From an uncultured Faecalibacterium sp. (GTDB lineage Bacteria > Bacillota > Clostridia > Oscillospirales > Ruminococcaceae): a stretch of 42,578 nucleotides of DNA. The notes under the pieces were generated by a model. It did no database searches. It was not told the origin of the DNA and was given only the letters and a program-made list of their open reading frames with translations. How positions within the stretch are numbered: position 1 is the first letter of the stretch; the number at the start of each line of letters is the position of its first letter. This document shows, in pieces, positions 1-6,979 of this stretch. A program made the translations under genes and the position numbers. Location of the stretch: contig CAKSWU010000017.1 of NCBI GenBank assembly GCA_934513205.1, positions 1 through 42,578 of the forward strand, in the 5' to 3' direction.

Positions 1-1281
1 CGTAACGCATGGAAGATCCCCGAGCTTAAAAATCGTCTCCTGTTCACGCTGGCGATCCTCGTGGTGTACCGTCTGGGTTGTGCCATCCCCGTTCCGTTCG
101 TTTCCGGCTCTGCGCTGACGCAGATGTTTGCAAACGGCGACATGCTCTCCTATCTGAACATGATGAGCGGCGGTGCACTGGCCCGTTGCACGCTCTTCGC
201 GTTAGGTGTGACACCCTATATCAACGCCTCCATTATTGTGCAGCTGCTGACTGTGGCGATTCCTGCGCTGGAAAACCTGGCAAAGGAAGCCGATGGTCAG
301 CAGAAGCTGCAGCAGATCAACCGGTATGTCGGTGGCGTGATCGCTCTGATCATGGGCATCGGCTACTACTTCGTGATCCGCAATATGGGCGCACTGAAGT
401 ACCCCACCGGCGCAGAGAACATCTTCGCCGCAGTGGTCATCATCGCTACCTTTGTGGCTGGCGCACAGCTGATCACATGGTGTGGTGAGCAGATTGATGA
501 TAAGGGCATCGGCAACGGTGTCTCCCTGATCATCTTCGCATCCATCGTTTCCAACTGGTCCTCGCTGTACACCTCTGTCACGGGTCTGTTGACTCAGGCG
601 GCGTCCGGCAAGCCCCAGTACTATGTGTTCCTGCCCCTGCTGATCGTTCTGGCACTGGTGGCGGTCGTCTTTGTTGTCATTATGACCAACGCAGAGCGCC
701 GCATCACCATTCAGTACGCAAAGCGTGTGGTGGGCCGCAAACAGATGGGCGGTCAGAACAGCTATCTGCCCCTGAAGCTGAACATGAGCGGCGTCATGCC
801 CATCATCTTTGCTTCGGCGCTGGTGTCCATTCCGGGCACCATCGGCAGCTTCCTGCAGATCGACCAGCAGGCACATCCGGTGTGGTACGCATTCTTCCAC
901 ACCTTCAACTACACCTCCTGGCTGTACGTTGTGATCTACCTGCTGCTGATCCTGGCCTTCAACTACTTCTATGTGGCCATTCAGTACAACCCCGTTGAGA
1001 TCGCCAACAATCTGCGCCGCAACAACGGCTCGATCCCCGGCTTCCGTCCCGGCAAGCCGACCAGCGATTTCATCACCCGCACCCTGAACAAGATCACCCT
1101 CATCGGTGCCATCTTCCTGGCTGCGGTGGCTGTGCTGCCGATCATTCTGGGCAACCTGACCGGTATGAGCATCCAGCTGGGCGGTACCAGCCTGCTGATC
1201 GTGGTGGGTGTGGCACTTGATACCACCCGCAGCCTCGATAGCTTTATGACGATGCGCAACCACAAGGGTTTCCTTGGCTGA
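1..1281 (+). CDS. secY: Preprotein translocase subunit SecY (5' partial)
   Basis: SecY forms the membrane channel of the Sec translocon with SecE and SecG. The frame is open from base 1 (RNAWKIPELKNRLLF...), which matches the cytoplasmic N-terminus of SecY just before TM1, so only a few residues are missing upstream of the window. The 426 visible residues contain the expected series of hydrophobic segments, the plug/TM2 region near GDMLSYLNMMSGGAL, and the cytoplasmic loops with basic residues (NAERRITIQYAKR; RRNNGSIPGFRPGKPT). Ends with TGA at 1279-1281, followed by a hairpin. Its position ahead of adk and map is the normal spc-operon order. Identification is certain; the exact start lies outside the window. 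Confidence 0.98.
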   Translation, partial: RNAWKIPELKNRLLFTLAILVVYRLGCAIPVPFVSGSALTQMFANGDMLSYLNMMSGGALARCTLFALGVTPYINASIIVQLLTVAIPALENLAKEADGQQKLQQINRYVGGVIALIMGIGYYFVIRNMGALKYPTGAENIFAAVVIIATFVAGAQLITWCGEQIDDKGIGNGVSLIIFASIVSNWSSLYTSVTGLLTQAASGKPQYYVFLPLLIVLALVAVVFVVIMTNAERRITIQYAKRVVGRKQMGGQNSYLPLKLNMSGVMPIIFASALVSIPGTIGSFLQIDQQAHPVWYAFFHTFNYTSWLYVVIYLLLILAFNYFYVAIQYNPVEIANNLRRNNGSIPGFRPGKPTSDFITRTLNKITLIGAIFLAAVAVLPIILGNLTGMSIQLGGTSLLIVVGVALDTTRSLDSFMTMRNHKGFLG

Positions 1282-1303
1282 TCTGAAACAATAAAGATGT
1301 AAG

Positions 1304-1351
1304 AAAGCACTGGAAAGGAGAGTACGCTCGCACTTTTCAGTGCTTTTTTGC
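1304..1351 (+). terminator. Hairpin with T-run between secY and adk
   Basis: Arms 1304-1312 and 1338-1346 are complementary over nine bases and extend by A-T pairs inside; the second arm runs into TTTTTT. It looks like an intrinsic terminator or attenuator that would lower readthrough from secY into adk. No separate promoter for adk is obvious, so partial readthrough is likely. Confidence 0.7.
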
Positions 1352-1403
1352 TTTTTTGCAAAGGACGTCTTGAAACTTTACAAGAAAGAAAGGAAGCGAT
1401 CCT

Positions 1404-2036
1404 ATGAATCTGATCCTGTTGGGCGCGCCCGGTGCCGGCAAAGGCACGCAGGCCGAGATCATCTGCGCTAAGCTGAACATCCCCTCCATCAGCACCGGCA
1501 ACATCCTGCGCGCCGCTGTCAAGGACGGCACCGAGATGGGCCTGAAGGCCAAGAGCTACATGGACGCCGGCGCACTGGTGCCCGATGAAGTCATCATCGG
1601 CATTCTGAAGGAGCGTCTGGCACAGGCAGACTGCGCCAATGGCTTCATTCTGGACGGCGTGCCCCGCACCATCGCGCAGGCCGAGGCCATCGAGACCATG
1701 GGCATCCGCATCGACAAGGTGCTGGAGCTGCAGGTGGAGGACAACGTCATCGTGGAGCGCATGAGCGGCCGCCGCGTCTGCGAGAAGTGCGGTGCAAGCT
1801 ACCACATCCTGAACAAGAAGAGCAAGGTGGAGGGCGTCTGCGACCTGTGCGGCGGCAAGACTGTCATCCGCAAGGACGACCAGCCCGCAACCGTGCTGGA
1901 TCGTCTGAAAGCCTACCATGAGCAGACCGAGCCGCTGGTGGAGTTCTACCGCACCCGCGGCAAGCTGGCAGAGATCAAGTTCTGCCCCTCCATCGAGGAG
2001 ACTACGGCTGAAGTCATGAAGGCTTTGGAGGCATAA
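1404..2036 (+). CDS. adk: Adenylate kinase, zinc-binding lid type
   Basis: Catalyses ATP + AMP = 2 ADP in the cytoplasm. The P-loop GAPGAGKGT lies at residues 7-15, the NMP-binding segment follows (STGNILRAA), and FILDGVPRT is the conserved core strand. The LID domain carries four cysteines, C126, C129, C146 and C149 (CEKC...CDLC), the structural zinc site typical of Gram-positive enzymes. Length 210 residues is near the usual 214-217. Start ATG is preceded by AAGGAAG. The stop lies 2 nt before the map start, so translation is coupled to map. Confidence 0.98.
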   Translation: MNLILLGAPGAGKGTQAEIICAKLNIPSISTGNILRAAVKDGTEMGLKAKSYMDAGALVPDEVIIGILKERLAQADCANGFILDGVPRTIAQAEAIETMGIRIDKVLELQVEDNVIVERMSGRRVCEKCGASYHILNKKSKVEGVCDLCGGKTVIRKDDQPATVLDRLKAYHEQTEPLVEFYRTRGKLAEIKFCPSIEETTAEVMKALEA

Positions 2037-2038
2037 GC

Positions 2039-2830
2039 GTGATTCAGATCAAAAATGCAAAAGAGCTGGACGGTATGCGCCGGGCAAACGCCCTGAGCGC
2101 AGCTGCCCTGAAGTACGGCGGAGAGCACATCGAAGCAGGCATGACCACTTGGGAGCTGGACAAGCTGATCTACGACTTCATCGTGAAGCACGGCGGCATC
2201 CCCAACTTCAAGGGTCTGTACGGTTTTCCCGGCACAGCCTGCATCAGCCTGAACGATACCGTCATCCACGGCATCCCCTCTCATGATATCGTCATCCGCC
2301 CGGGTGACATCGTGAGCATCGACACCGGTGCCAAGGTGGACGGCTTCAACGGCGACAACGCCTGCACCTACGCGGTGGGCAAGGTGGACCTGGAAGCCCA
2401 GCGCCTGCTGGAGGTGACCAAGGCTTCTCTGTACAAGGGCATCGAGCAGGCCGTGGCAGGCAACCGCATCGGCGATATCGGCTACGCCGTGCAGAGCTAC
2501 TGCGAGGACGCGGGTTTCTCTGTGGTGCGTGACTTTGTGGGTCACGGCACCGGCAAGGAGCTGCACGAGGACCCCGAGGTGCCCAACTATGGGCATCAGG
2601 GGCGCGGACCCCGGCTGGTGCCCGGCATGACCATCGCTATCGAGCCGATGATCTGTCAGGGCGACTACAAGATCAAGCAGCTCAGCGATGGCTGGACGGT
2701 CAAGACCAAGGACGGCGGGCTGGCTGCCCACTTTGAGCACTCCATCGCCATCCTGAAGGACCACACCGAGATCATGACCCGCTTCTGGGATGACCCGGAC
2801 TTTGACCCGGCCACCTTCCGCCTGAAGTAA
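2039..2830 (+). CDS. map: Methionine aminopeptidase type I
   Basis: Removes the initiator methionine from nascent proteins. The five metal ligands of the pita-bread fold are present: D95 (SIDTGA), D106 (FNGDN), H169 (GHGTG), E202 (IEPM) and E233 (HFEHS); H78 in VIHGIP is the catalytic-pocket histidine. The start is GTG at 2039, because GGAGG at the end of adk lies about 7 nt upstream and no in-frame ATG fits the family's N-terminus. At 263 residues it is slightly long, with a short C-terminal tail. It is the usual spc-operon partner of adk. Confidence 0.97.
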   Translation: MIQIKNAKELDGMRRANALSAAALKYGGEHIEAGMTTWELDKLIYDFIVKHGGIPNFKGLYGFPGTACISLNDTVIHGIPSHDIVIRPGDIVSIDTGAKVDGFNGDNACTYAVGKVDLEAQRLLEVTKASLYKGIEQAVAGNRIGDIGYAVQSYCEDAGFSVVRDFVGHGTGKELHEDPEVPNYGHQGRGPRLVPGMTIAIEPMICQGDYKIKQLSDGWTVKTKDGGLAAHFEHSIAILKDHTEIMTRFWDDPDFDPATFRLK

Positions 2831-2845
2831 GCACCCTTTAGAAAA

Positions 2846-2880
2846 GAGCCGCTGCACAGATGATGTGCGGCGGCTTCTTT
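2846..2880 (+). terminator. Terminator after map
   Basis: Arms 2847-2858 and 2864-2875 pair over 12 bases with one G-U, loop of five, followed by TTCTTTCTCTTC. It closes the secY-adk-map unit; a new promoter follows at 3027-3062. Confidence 0.85.
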
Positions 2881-3026
2881 CTCTTCTCACTCCTGCAATT
2901 TGTGCATTTCTGACAAGTTTTCGTGAAAAAGTTTCACCTTCGCGGTGGAGAAATGCGAAAGCTGGACGGGACAGGAAAGATGCTTTTCTCAAAAGAAATT
3001 TTTATCGGAAATACGGAAAAAACCTC

Positions 3027-3062
3027 TTGCAAATTGACAACAAAAGGTGTATAATTTATAAA
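3027..3062 (+). promoter_or_regulatory. Two overlapping sigma-A promoters before the infA operon
   Basis: TTGCAA (3027-3032) is followed after 17 bp by TATAAT (3050-3055). Offset by 7 bp, TTGACA (3034-3039) is followed after 17 bp by TATAAA (3057-3062). Both have ideal spacing. They would start transcription of infA-rpmJ-rpsM-rpsK-rpsD-rpoA-rplQ. Confidence 0.8.
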
Positions 3063-3326
3063 TGGCTGTGGAAGCCAGATACTTCCTCGGCGGGCGGGAT
3101 CTTTCTACCCGTTTTGCGGATTTTGTGCCGCAGGAGATGAAGTATGTGGCGATCATCGCCGCCTGTCCGTCTGTGGACCGGAACCGGAACGATGAAACAC
3201 CGAAGCGGCAAGCTGCTGAAAATCGGGCGCAGGCACGATGGATGCAGTGCTTTCGGGGCTTCAAAGCAACGGCGAAGGGCCAGATTTAACGACAAACTGA
3301 GCAGATCCAATGAGGAGGCAAATAGC
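3063..3326 (+). other. Leader before infA; possible decayed KOW-domain gene
   Basis: About 265 nt separate the promoters from the infA start. Many Clostridia carry a small KOW-domain (L14e-like) gene here, ending in a pattern like PKRKN-KHL-TG. In this stretch, frame 3062 reads GGRDLSTRFADF...YVAIIA..PSVDRNRN, and a one-base shift near 3195 continues as MKHRSGKLLKIGRR, which faintly resembles that family. No single open frame with a ribosome site is convincing. It may be a frameshifted remnant or simply an untranslated leader able to bind a ribosomal protein. The resemblance is weak and judged by eye. Confidence 0.3.
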
Positions 3327-3578
3327 TTGTCTAAGGAAGACGTTATCGAGATCGAAGGCATTGTGCGTGAAGCCATGCCCAACGCCATCTTTAAGGTGGA
3401 AATGTTGAGCGAGGATAAGAACACCGGGAAGCTCACTCCCAGCGGTCACATCCTCTTAGCGCACATCTCCGGCAAGCTGCGGACCAATTTCATCCGTATC
3501 CTGCCCGGGGACAAGGTAACCGTGGAAATGTCGCCCTATGATCTTTCTAAGGGCCGCATCACCTGGCGCTCCAAATAA
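3327..3578 (+). CDS. infA: Translation initiation factor IF-1 with a loop insertion
   Basis: IF-1 occupies the ribosomal A site during initiation. The start is TTG at 3327, chosen because GAGGAGG (3312-3318) lies 8 nt upstream and SKEDVIEIEG is the family N-terminus. The S1/OB fold is intact: GIVREAMPNAIFKVE, then HISGKLRTNFIRILPGDKV and VEMSPYDLSKGRITWR. Length is 83 residues against about 72 normally; the excess is a hydrophilic insertion (roughly SEDKNTGKLTPSG) where most IF-1 proteins have a tight E-N-G turn. The rest of the protein is conventional, so it should be functional. Confidence 0.95.
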   Translation: MSKEDVIEIEGIVREAMPNAIFKVEMLSEDKNTGKLTPSGHILLAHISGKLRTNFIRILPGDKVTVEMSPYDLSKGRITWRSK

Positions 3579-3613
3579 GCGCCAGGGTATCAACCAAAAG
3601 GAGGTTCAACATC

Positions 3614-3727
3614 ATGAAGGTCAAGCCTTCCGTGAAACCCATCTGCGAAAAGTGCAAGGTCATCCGCCGCAAAGGCCGCGTGATGGTCATCTGCCAGAAC
3701 CCCAAGCATAAGCAGCGCCAGGGCTAA
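3614..3727 (+). CDS. rpmJ: 50S ribosomal protein L36 (bL36)
   Basis: A 37-residue protein: MKVKPSVKPICEKCKVIRRK, then a basic tail ending KHKQRQG. Three cysteines and a histidine (CEKC...C...H) form the zinc ribbon of the C+ type of L36. AAGGAGG lies about 7 nt upstream of ATG 3614. It sits between infA and rpsM, as in most bacteria. Confidence 0.97.
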   Translation: MKVKPSVKPICEKCKVIRRKGRVMVICQNPKHKQRQG

Positions 3728-3739
3728 TTCGGGCGCCTG

Positions 3740-3773
3740 GGGGTCAAGTGCGTAGAGTCCCGGCGCAGACCCC
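3740..3773 (+). other. Stem-loop between rpmJ and rpsM
   Basis: GGGGTC (3740-3745) can pair with GACCCC (3768-3773), with an inner or alternative GGCGC/GCGCC pairing. It lies upstream of the rpsM ribosome site and could be a processing site or a regulatory hairpin. It has no T-run, so it is not a terminator. Confidence 0.35.
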
Positions 3774-3809
3774 GACACTGACATGGGATGATTTTTGGAG
3801 GAAACTACT

Positions 3810-4181
3810 ATGGCACGTATTGCCGGCGTTGACCTGCCCCGCGAGAAGCGCGTTCAGGTGGGTCTCACCTACGTTTACGGTATCGGTCAGACCACTGCTA
3901 ACAAGATCCTGGAAGCAACTGGCATCAACCCCGATACCCGCGTCAAGGACCTGACTCTGGAAGAAGAGGCTAAGATCCGTGACTACATCGATCAGGCTAA
4001 CATCATCGTTGAGGGCGACCTGCGCCGCAACGTTGCTCTGGACATCAAGCGCCTGGTTGAGATCCAGTCCTTCCGTGGCACCCGCCATCGCAAGAATCTG
4101 CCCTGCCGCGGCCAGCGCACCAAGACCAATGCACGTACCTGCAAGGGTCCCAAGCGCACTGTCGCTAACAAGAAGAAGTAA
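3810..4181 (+). CDS. rpsM: 30S ribosomal protein S13 (uS13)
   Basis: S13 sits in the 30S head and contacts 16S rRNA and P-site tRNA. Start ATG 3810 follows GGAGG at 3797-3801 and gives the family N-terminus MARIAGVDLPREKRV; an upstream in-frame ATG at 3795 overlaps the ribosome site and is rejected. The helix-two-turn-helix region (YGIGQTTANKILEATGI) and the C-terminal RGTRHRKNLPCRGQRTKTNA tail are standard. Length 123 residues is normal. rpsK follows after 14 nt. Confidence 0.98.
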   Translation: MARIAGVDLPREKRVQVGLTYVYGIGQTTANKILEATGINPDTRVKDLTLEEEAKIRDYIDQANIIVEGDLRRNVALDIKRLVEIQSFRGTRHRKNLPCRGQRTKTNARTCKGPKRTVANKKK

Positions 4182-4195
4182 GGAGGATTTGAGAA

Positions 4196-4606
4196 ATGGC
4201 AAGTGCAAATAACGCCAAGAAGGGCGCAAATGTCCGCATGAAGCGGAAAGAGCGCAAGAACATTGCTGCTGGTCAGGCTCATATCCAGTCTACCTTCAAC
4301 AATACTGTTGTTACCATCACCGACCTGCAGGGTAATGCAGTGTCTTGGTGCTCCTCTGGCTCCCTGAACTTCCGCGGCAGCCGCAAGAGCACTCCGTTTG
4401 CAGCTCAGTCTGCTGCTGAGACCGCAGCTAAGGTTGCAATCGAGCATGGCATGAAGACTGTTGAAGTCTACGTCAAGGGCCCCGGCGCTGGCCGTGAGTC
4501 CGCTATCCGTGCGCTGCAGGCTACCGGCCTGGAAGTCACCCTGATCAAGGACGTGACTCCCATCCCCCACAACGGCTGCCGTCCCCCGAAGCGCCGTCGT
4601 GTCTGA
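4196..4606 (+). CDS. rpsK: 30S ribosomal protein S11 (uS11)
   Basis: S11 lies on the platform near the Shine-Dalgarno helix. The sequence shows AHIQSTFNNTVVTITD, the glycine-rich GPGAGRESAIRAL and the basic C-terminus PHNGCRPPKRRRV, all family hallmarks. It has a lysine-rich N-terminal stretch and 136 residues in total. AGGAGG precedes the ATG by 9 nt. Confidence 0.98.
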   Translation: MASANNAKKGANVRMKRKERKNIAAGQAHIQSTFNNTVVTITDLQGNAVSWCSSGSLNFRGSRKSTPFAAQSAAETAAKVAIEHGMKTVEVYVKGPGAGRESAIRALQATGLEVTLIKDVTPIPHNGCRPPKRRRV

Positions 4607-4626
4607 TCGAAGGAGGAAATTGAATT

Positions 4627-5229
4627 ATGGCAAAGAATACGCAGCCTATCGCAAAGCGTTGCAAGGCCCTGGGCATTTCTCCTGCGGTCATGGGCTATGC
4701 AAAGAAGAATACCACCCGCAACTCCAATGGCAACATGCGCAAGAAGCAGTCTGAGTACGCATCTCAGCTGAAGGAAAAGCAGAAGGTCAAGTTCATCTAC
4801 GGCGTTCTGGAGAAGCAGTTCCACAATGCTTACCTGCGTGCTGAGGCTCGCCCCGGCAAGACCGGTGAGAACCTGCTCCAGATCATGGAGTGCCGTCTGG
4901 ACAACGTCGTGTTCCGTCTGGGCTTTGCTCAGACCCGCCGCGACGCTCGTCAGCTGGTGTCTCACGCTCACTTCACCGTCAACGGCAAGAAGGTCAACAT
5001 CCCCTCTTACCAGGTGAAGGCCGGCGATGTGATCGAAGTGCGCGAGTCCAGCCGCAGCTCTGCAAAGTTTGCAAAGCTGACCGGTGCCGAGGCTCCCGTC
5101 GTGGCTCTGCCCGCATGGCTGAACCGCGAGACCGGTTCTCTGAAGGGCGTTGTCGCTAAGCTGCCCGAGCGCAGCGATATCGACTACGAAGTCGCAGAGC
5201 ACCTCATCGTCGAGCTGTACTCCAAGTAA
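4627..5229 (+). CDS. rpsD: 30S ribosomal protein S4 (uS4)
   Basis: S4 is a primary 16S rRNA-binding protein and often the translational repressor of the alpha operon. The N-terminal domain is followed by the S4 RNA-binding domain (ECRLDNVVFRLGFAQTRRDARQLVSHAHFTVNGKKV...). At the N-terminus the form with four zinc cysteines is absent, so this is a zinc-independent version; only one cysteine (KRCKALG) remains near residue 12. Length is 200 residues. AGGAGG lies upstream of ATG 4627. Confidence 0.98.
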   Translation: MAKNTQPIAKRCKALGISPAVMGYAKKNTTRNSNGNMRKKQSEYASQLKEKQKVKFIYGVLEKQFHNAYLRAEARPGKTGENLLQIMECRLDNVVFRLGFAQTRRDARQLVSHAHFTVNGKKVNIPSYQVKAGDVIEVRESSRSSAKFAKLTGAEAPVVALPAWLNRETGSLKGVVAKLPERSDIDYEVAEHLIVELYSK

Positions 5230-5254
5230 TCCATTAAGAAGGCAGTGCCTTCCT

Positions 5255-5325
5255 GCTGGATGGCACGCTTTCGCATTCTTTTCTTTGAAAGAATTTAATA
5301 ATGGGCCGGTGGCAACACCGGTTTG
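5255..5325 (+). other. Hairpins between rpsD and rpoA
   Basis: An AT-rich inverted repeat (ATTCTTT...AAAGAAT, about 5274-5294) is followed by CCGGTG-GCAA-CACCGG (5306-5321), a stable GNRA tetraloop hairpin ending 6 nt before the AAGGAGGG ribosome site of rpoA. It is well placed to bind protein S4 or to affect rpoA translation, but this is inference. Confidence 0.45.
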
Positions 5326-5342
5326 ACAAGGAGGGCATAGAT

Positions 5343-6299
5343 ATGATGGAGATTGAACGTCCCAAGATCGAAACGGCAAGCCTGTCCCCGGACGGTCGCT
5401 ACGGCAAATTCGTGGCAGAACCTCTGGAGCGTGGCTTTGGCATCACACTGGGCAATAGCCTGCGTCGTGTGCTTCTTTCCTCTCTGCCCGGTGTCGCCGT
5501 GACCAGCGTCAAGATTGACGGCGTGGTTCACGAGTTCTCCACCATTGAGGGCGTCAAGGAAGACGTTACCGAAATTGTCCTGAACCTGAAGGGAATCGCT
5601 GCAAAGCTGTACACCGAAGGTCCGAAGACAGTGCGTGTTGAGGCAGTCGGCCCCTGTGAGGTCACCGCCGACAACATCAAGCAGGGCGACGACATCGAAA
5701 TTCTGAACCCTGAGTGGCACATTGCGACCTTGGGCGAGGGTGCCAAGCTCGTTATGGAGCTGACCTTCGACAAGGGCCGCGGCTATGTGCCCGCAGAGCG
5801 CAACAAACAGGCTATCATCGAGAAGAATGACATCAACACTCTTCCCGTTGACAGCATTTACACCCCGGTGCTCAAGGTGAATTATAACGTCGAGAGCACC
5901 CGTGTTGGACAGGCCATTGACTACGACAAGCTGACCATTGAGGTTTGGACCGATGGCACGATCAACGCACAGGAGGCCGTTTCTCTGGCTGCCCGTGTGC
6001 TGACCGAGCACCTGAACCTGTTCGTCAACCTGTCTGACGAGGCCGCCGGCGCCGAGATCATGGTGGAAAAGACCAACGACGACAAGGAGAAGGCTCTGGA
6101 GATGACCATCGAAGAGCTGGATCTGAGCGTGCGTTCCTTCAACTGCCTGAAGCGTGCCGGTATCAACACGGTGGAAGATCTGGTCAGCAAGAGCGAGGAC
6201 GAGATGATGAAGGTCCGCAACCTCGGTCGCAAGAGCCTGGAGGAAGTCATGGCAAAGCTGGACTCCCTGGGCTTCAAGCTGAACACGGATGACGAATAA
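5343..6299 (+). CDS. rpoA: RNA polymerase subunit alpha
   Basis: Alpha forms the dimer on which the polymerase core assembles, and its C-terminal domain contacts UP elements and activators. The N-terminal domain has FVAEPLERGFGITLGNSLRR, and a flexible linker leads to the C-terminal domain (IEELDLSVRSFNCLKRAGI...VRNLGRKSLEEV). Start: AAGGAGGG at 5328-5335 favours ATG 5343 or the next ATG at 5346; an ATG at 5301 lies before the ribosome site and is rejected. Length is about 318 residues. Confidence 0.97.
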   Translation: MMEIERPKIETASLSPDGRYGKFVAEPLERGFGITLGNSLRRVLLSSLPGVAVTSVKIDGVVHEFSTIEGVKEDVTEIVLNLKGIAAKLYTEGPKTVRVEAVGPCEVTADNIKQGDDIEILNPEWHIATLGEGAKLVMELTFDKGRGYVPAERNKQAIIEKNDINTLPVDSIYTPVLKVNYNVESTRVGQAIDYDKLTIEVWTDGTINAQEAVSLAARVLTEHLNLFVNLSDEAAGAEIMVEKTNDDKEKALEMTIEELDLSVRSFNCLKRAGINTVEDLVSKSEDEMMKVRNLGRKSLEEVMAKLDSLGFKLNTDDE

Positions 6300-6325
6300 C
6301 TAAAATAATTAAGGAGTGAAACGGG

Positions 6326-6667
6326 ATGCCCGGTACCAGAAAGCTCGGTAGAACCAGCGACAGCCGCAACGCTATGATGCGCGCTATGGTTACCTACCTG
6401 TTAGAGAATGGCAAGATTGAGACCACTGTCACTCGCGCTAAGGACGTTCGTTCCATGGCCGAGAAGATGATCAGCCTTGGCAAGGCCAGCGACCTGCACA
6501 CCAAGCGTCAGGTCTACGCCTACATCACCAAGGAAGATGTTGCAAAGAAGCTGTTTGATGAGATCAGCCCCAAGTACGCTGACCGCAACGGCGGCTACAC
6601 CCGCATCATCAAGATCGGCGCTCGCCGCGGCGACGCTGCCGAGATGGCAGTTCTGGAGCTCGTCTGA
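6326..6667 (+). CDS. rplQ: 50S ribosomal protein L17 (bL17)
   Basis: The 113-residue protein starts MPGTRKLGRTSDSRNAMMRA and carries the family core TVTRAKDVRSMAEKMI and GGYTRIIKIGARRGDAAEMA. AAGGAG precedes the ATG. It is the last gene of the alpha operon and is closed by a strong terminator. Confidence 0.98.
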   Translation: MPGTRKLGRTSDSRNAMMRAMVTYLLENGKIETTVTRAKDVRSMAEKMISLGKASDLHTKRQVYAYITKEDVAKKLFDEISPKYADRNGGYTRIIKIGARRGDAAEMAVLELV

Positions 6668-6695
6668 TCGACTCTGACTGTTTGATACAGTGTTC

Positions 6696-6732
6696 AAAAG
6701 CCCTTTCCCAGCAATGGGAGAGGGCTTTTTTG
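6696..6732 (+). terminator. Terminator of the alpha operon
   Basis: AAAAGCCCTTTCCCA pairs with TGGGAGAGGGCTTTTTT around a GCAA loop. Long G-C stem and T-run; convincing intrinsic terminator. Confidence 0.93.
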
Positions 6733-6892
6733 CGTTTGTGCGGCAGCATTTGCCGCTCTTTGCTGAAAAATTGCCGTGCACCATAAAAAAGTCTTTTCTG
6801 CGGACGGAGGATAGGACACATTATAGTCTGCGGCAGACAGGCATCGGCAAGCCCGAACCCGTAAGCACCGCCCCTTTTCTCGTTTTCGGGTG
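6733..6892. other. Gene-free stretch after rplQ
   Basis: Together with the terminator and the following promoter this makes a 312-bp gap. I see only short inverted repeats (for example GTCTGC-GGCAGAC near 6829) and no coding frame with a ribosome site. Confidence 0.5.
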
Positions 6893-6921
6893 TTGGAATT
6901 GCAACCGGACCGTGGTATACT
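6893..6921 (+). promoter_or_regulatory. Promoter of the lipoprotein/two-component operon
   Basis: TTGGAA (6893-6898), 17 bp, TATACT (6916-6921), with TG one base before the -10 box (extended -10). It stands about 60 nt before the lipoprotein start. Confidence 0.65.
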
Positions 6922-6979
6922 GACAATAGCGTATTCTGGGCAGACACGCCCGATTTTCCACCAAAGGGAGGGGCAAGGC

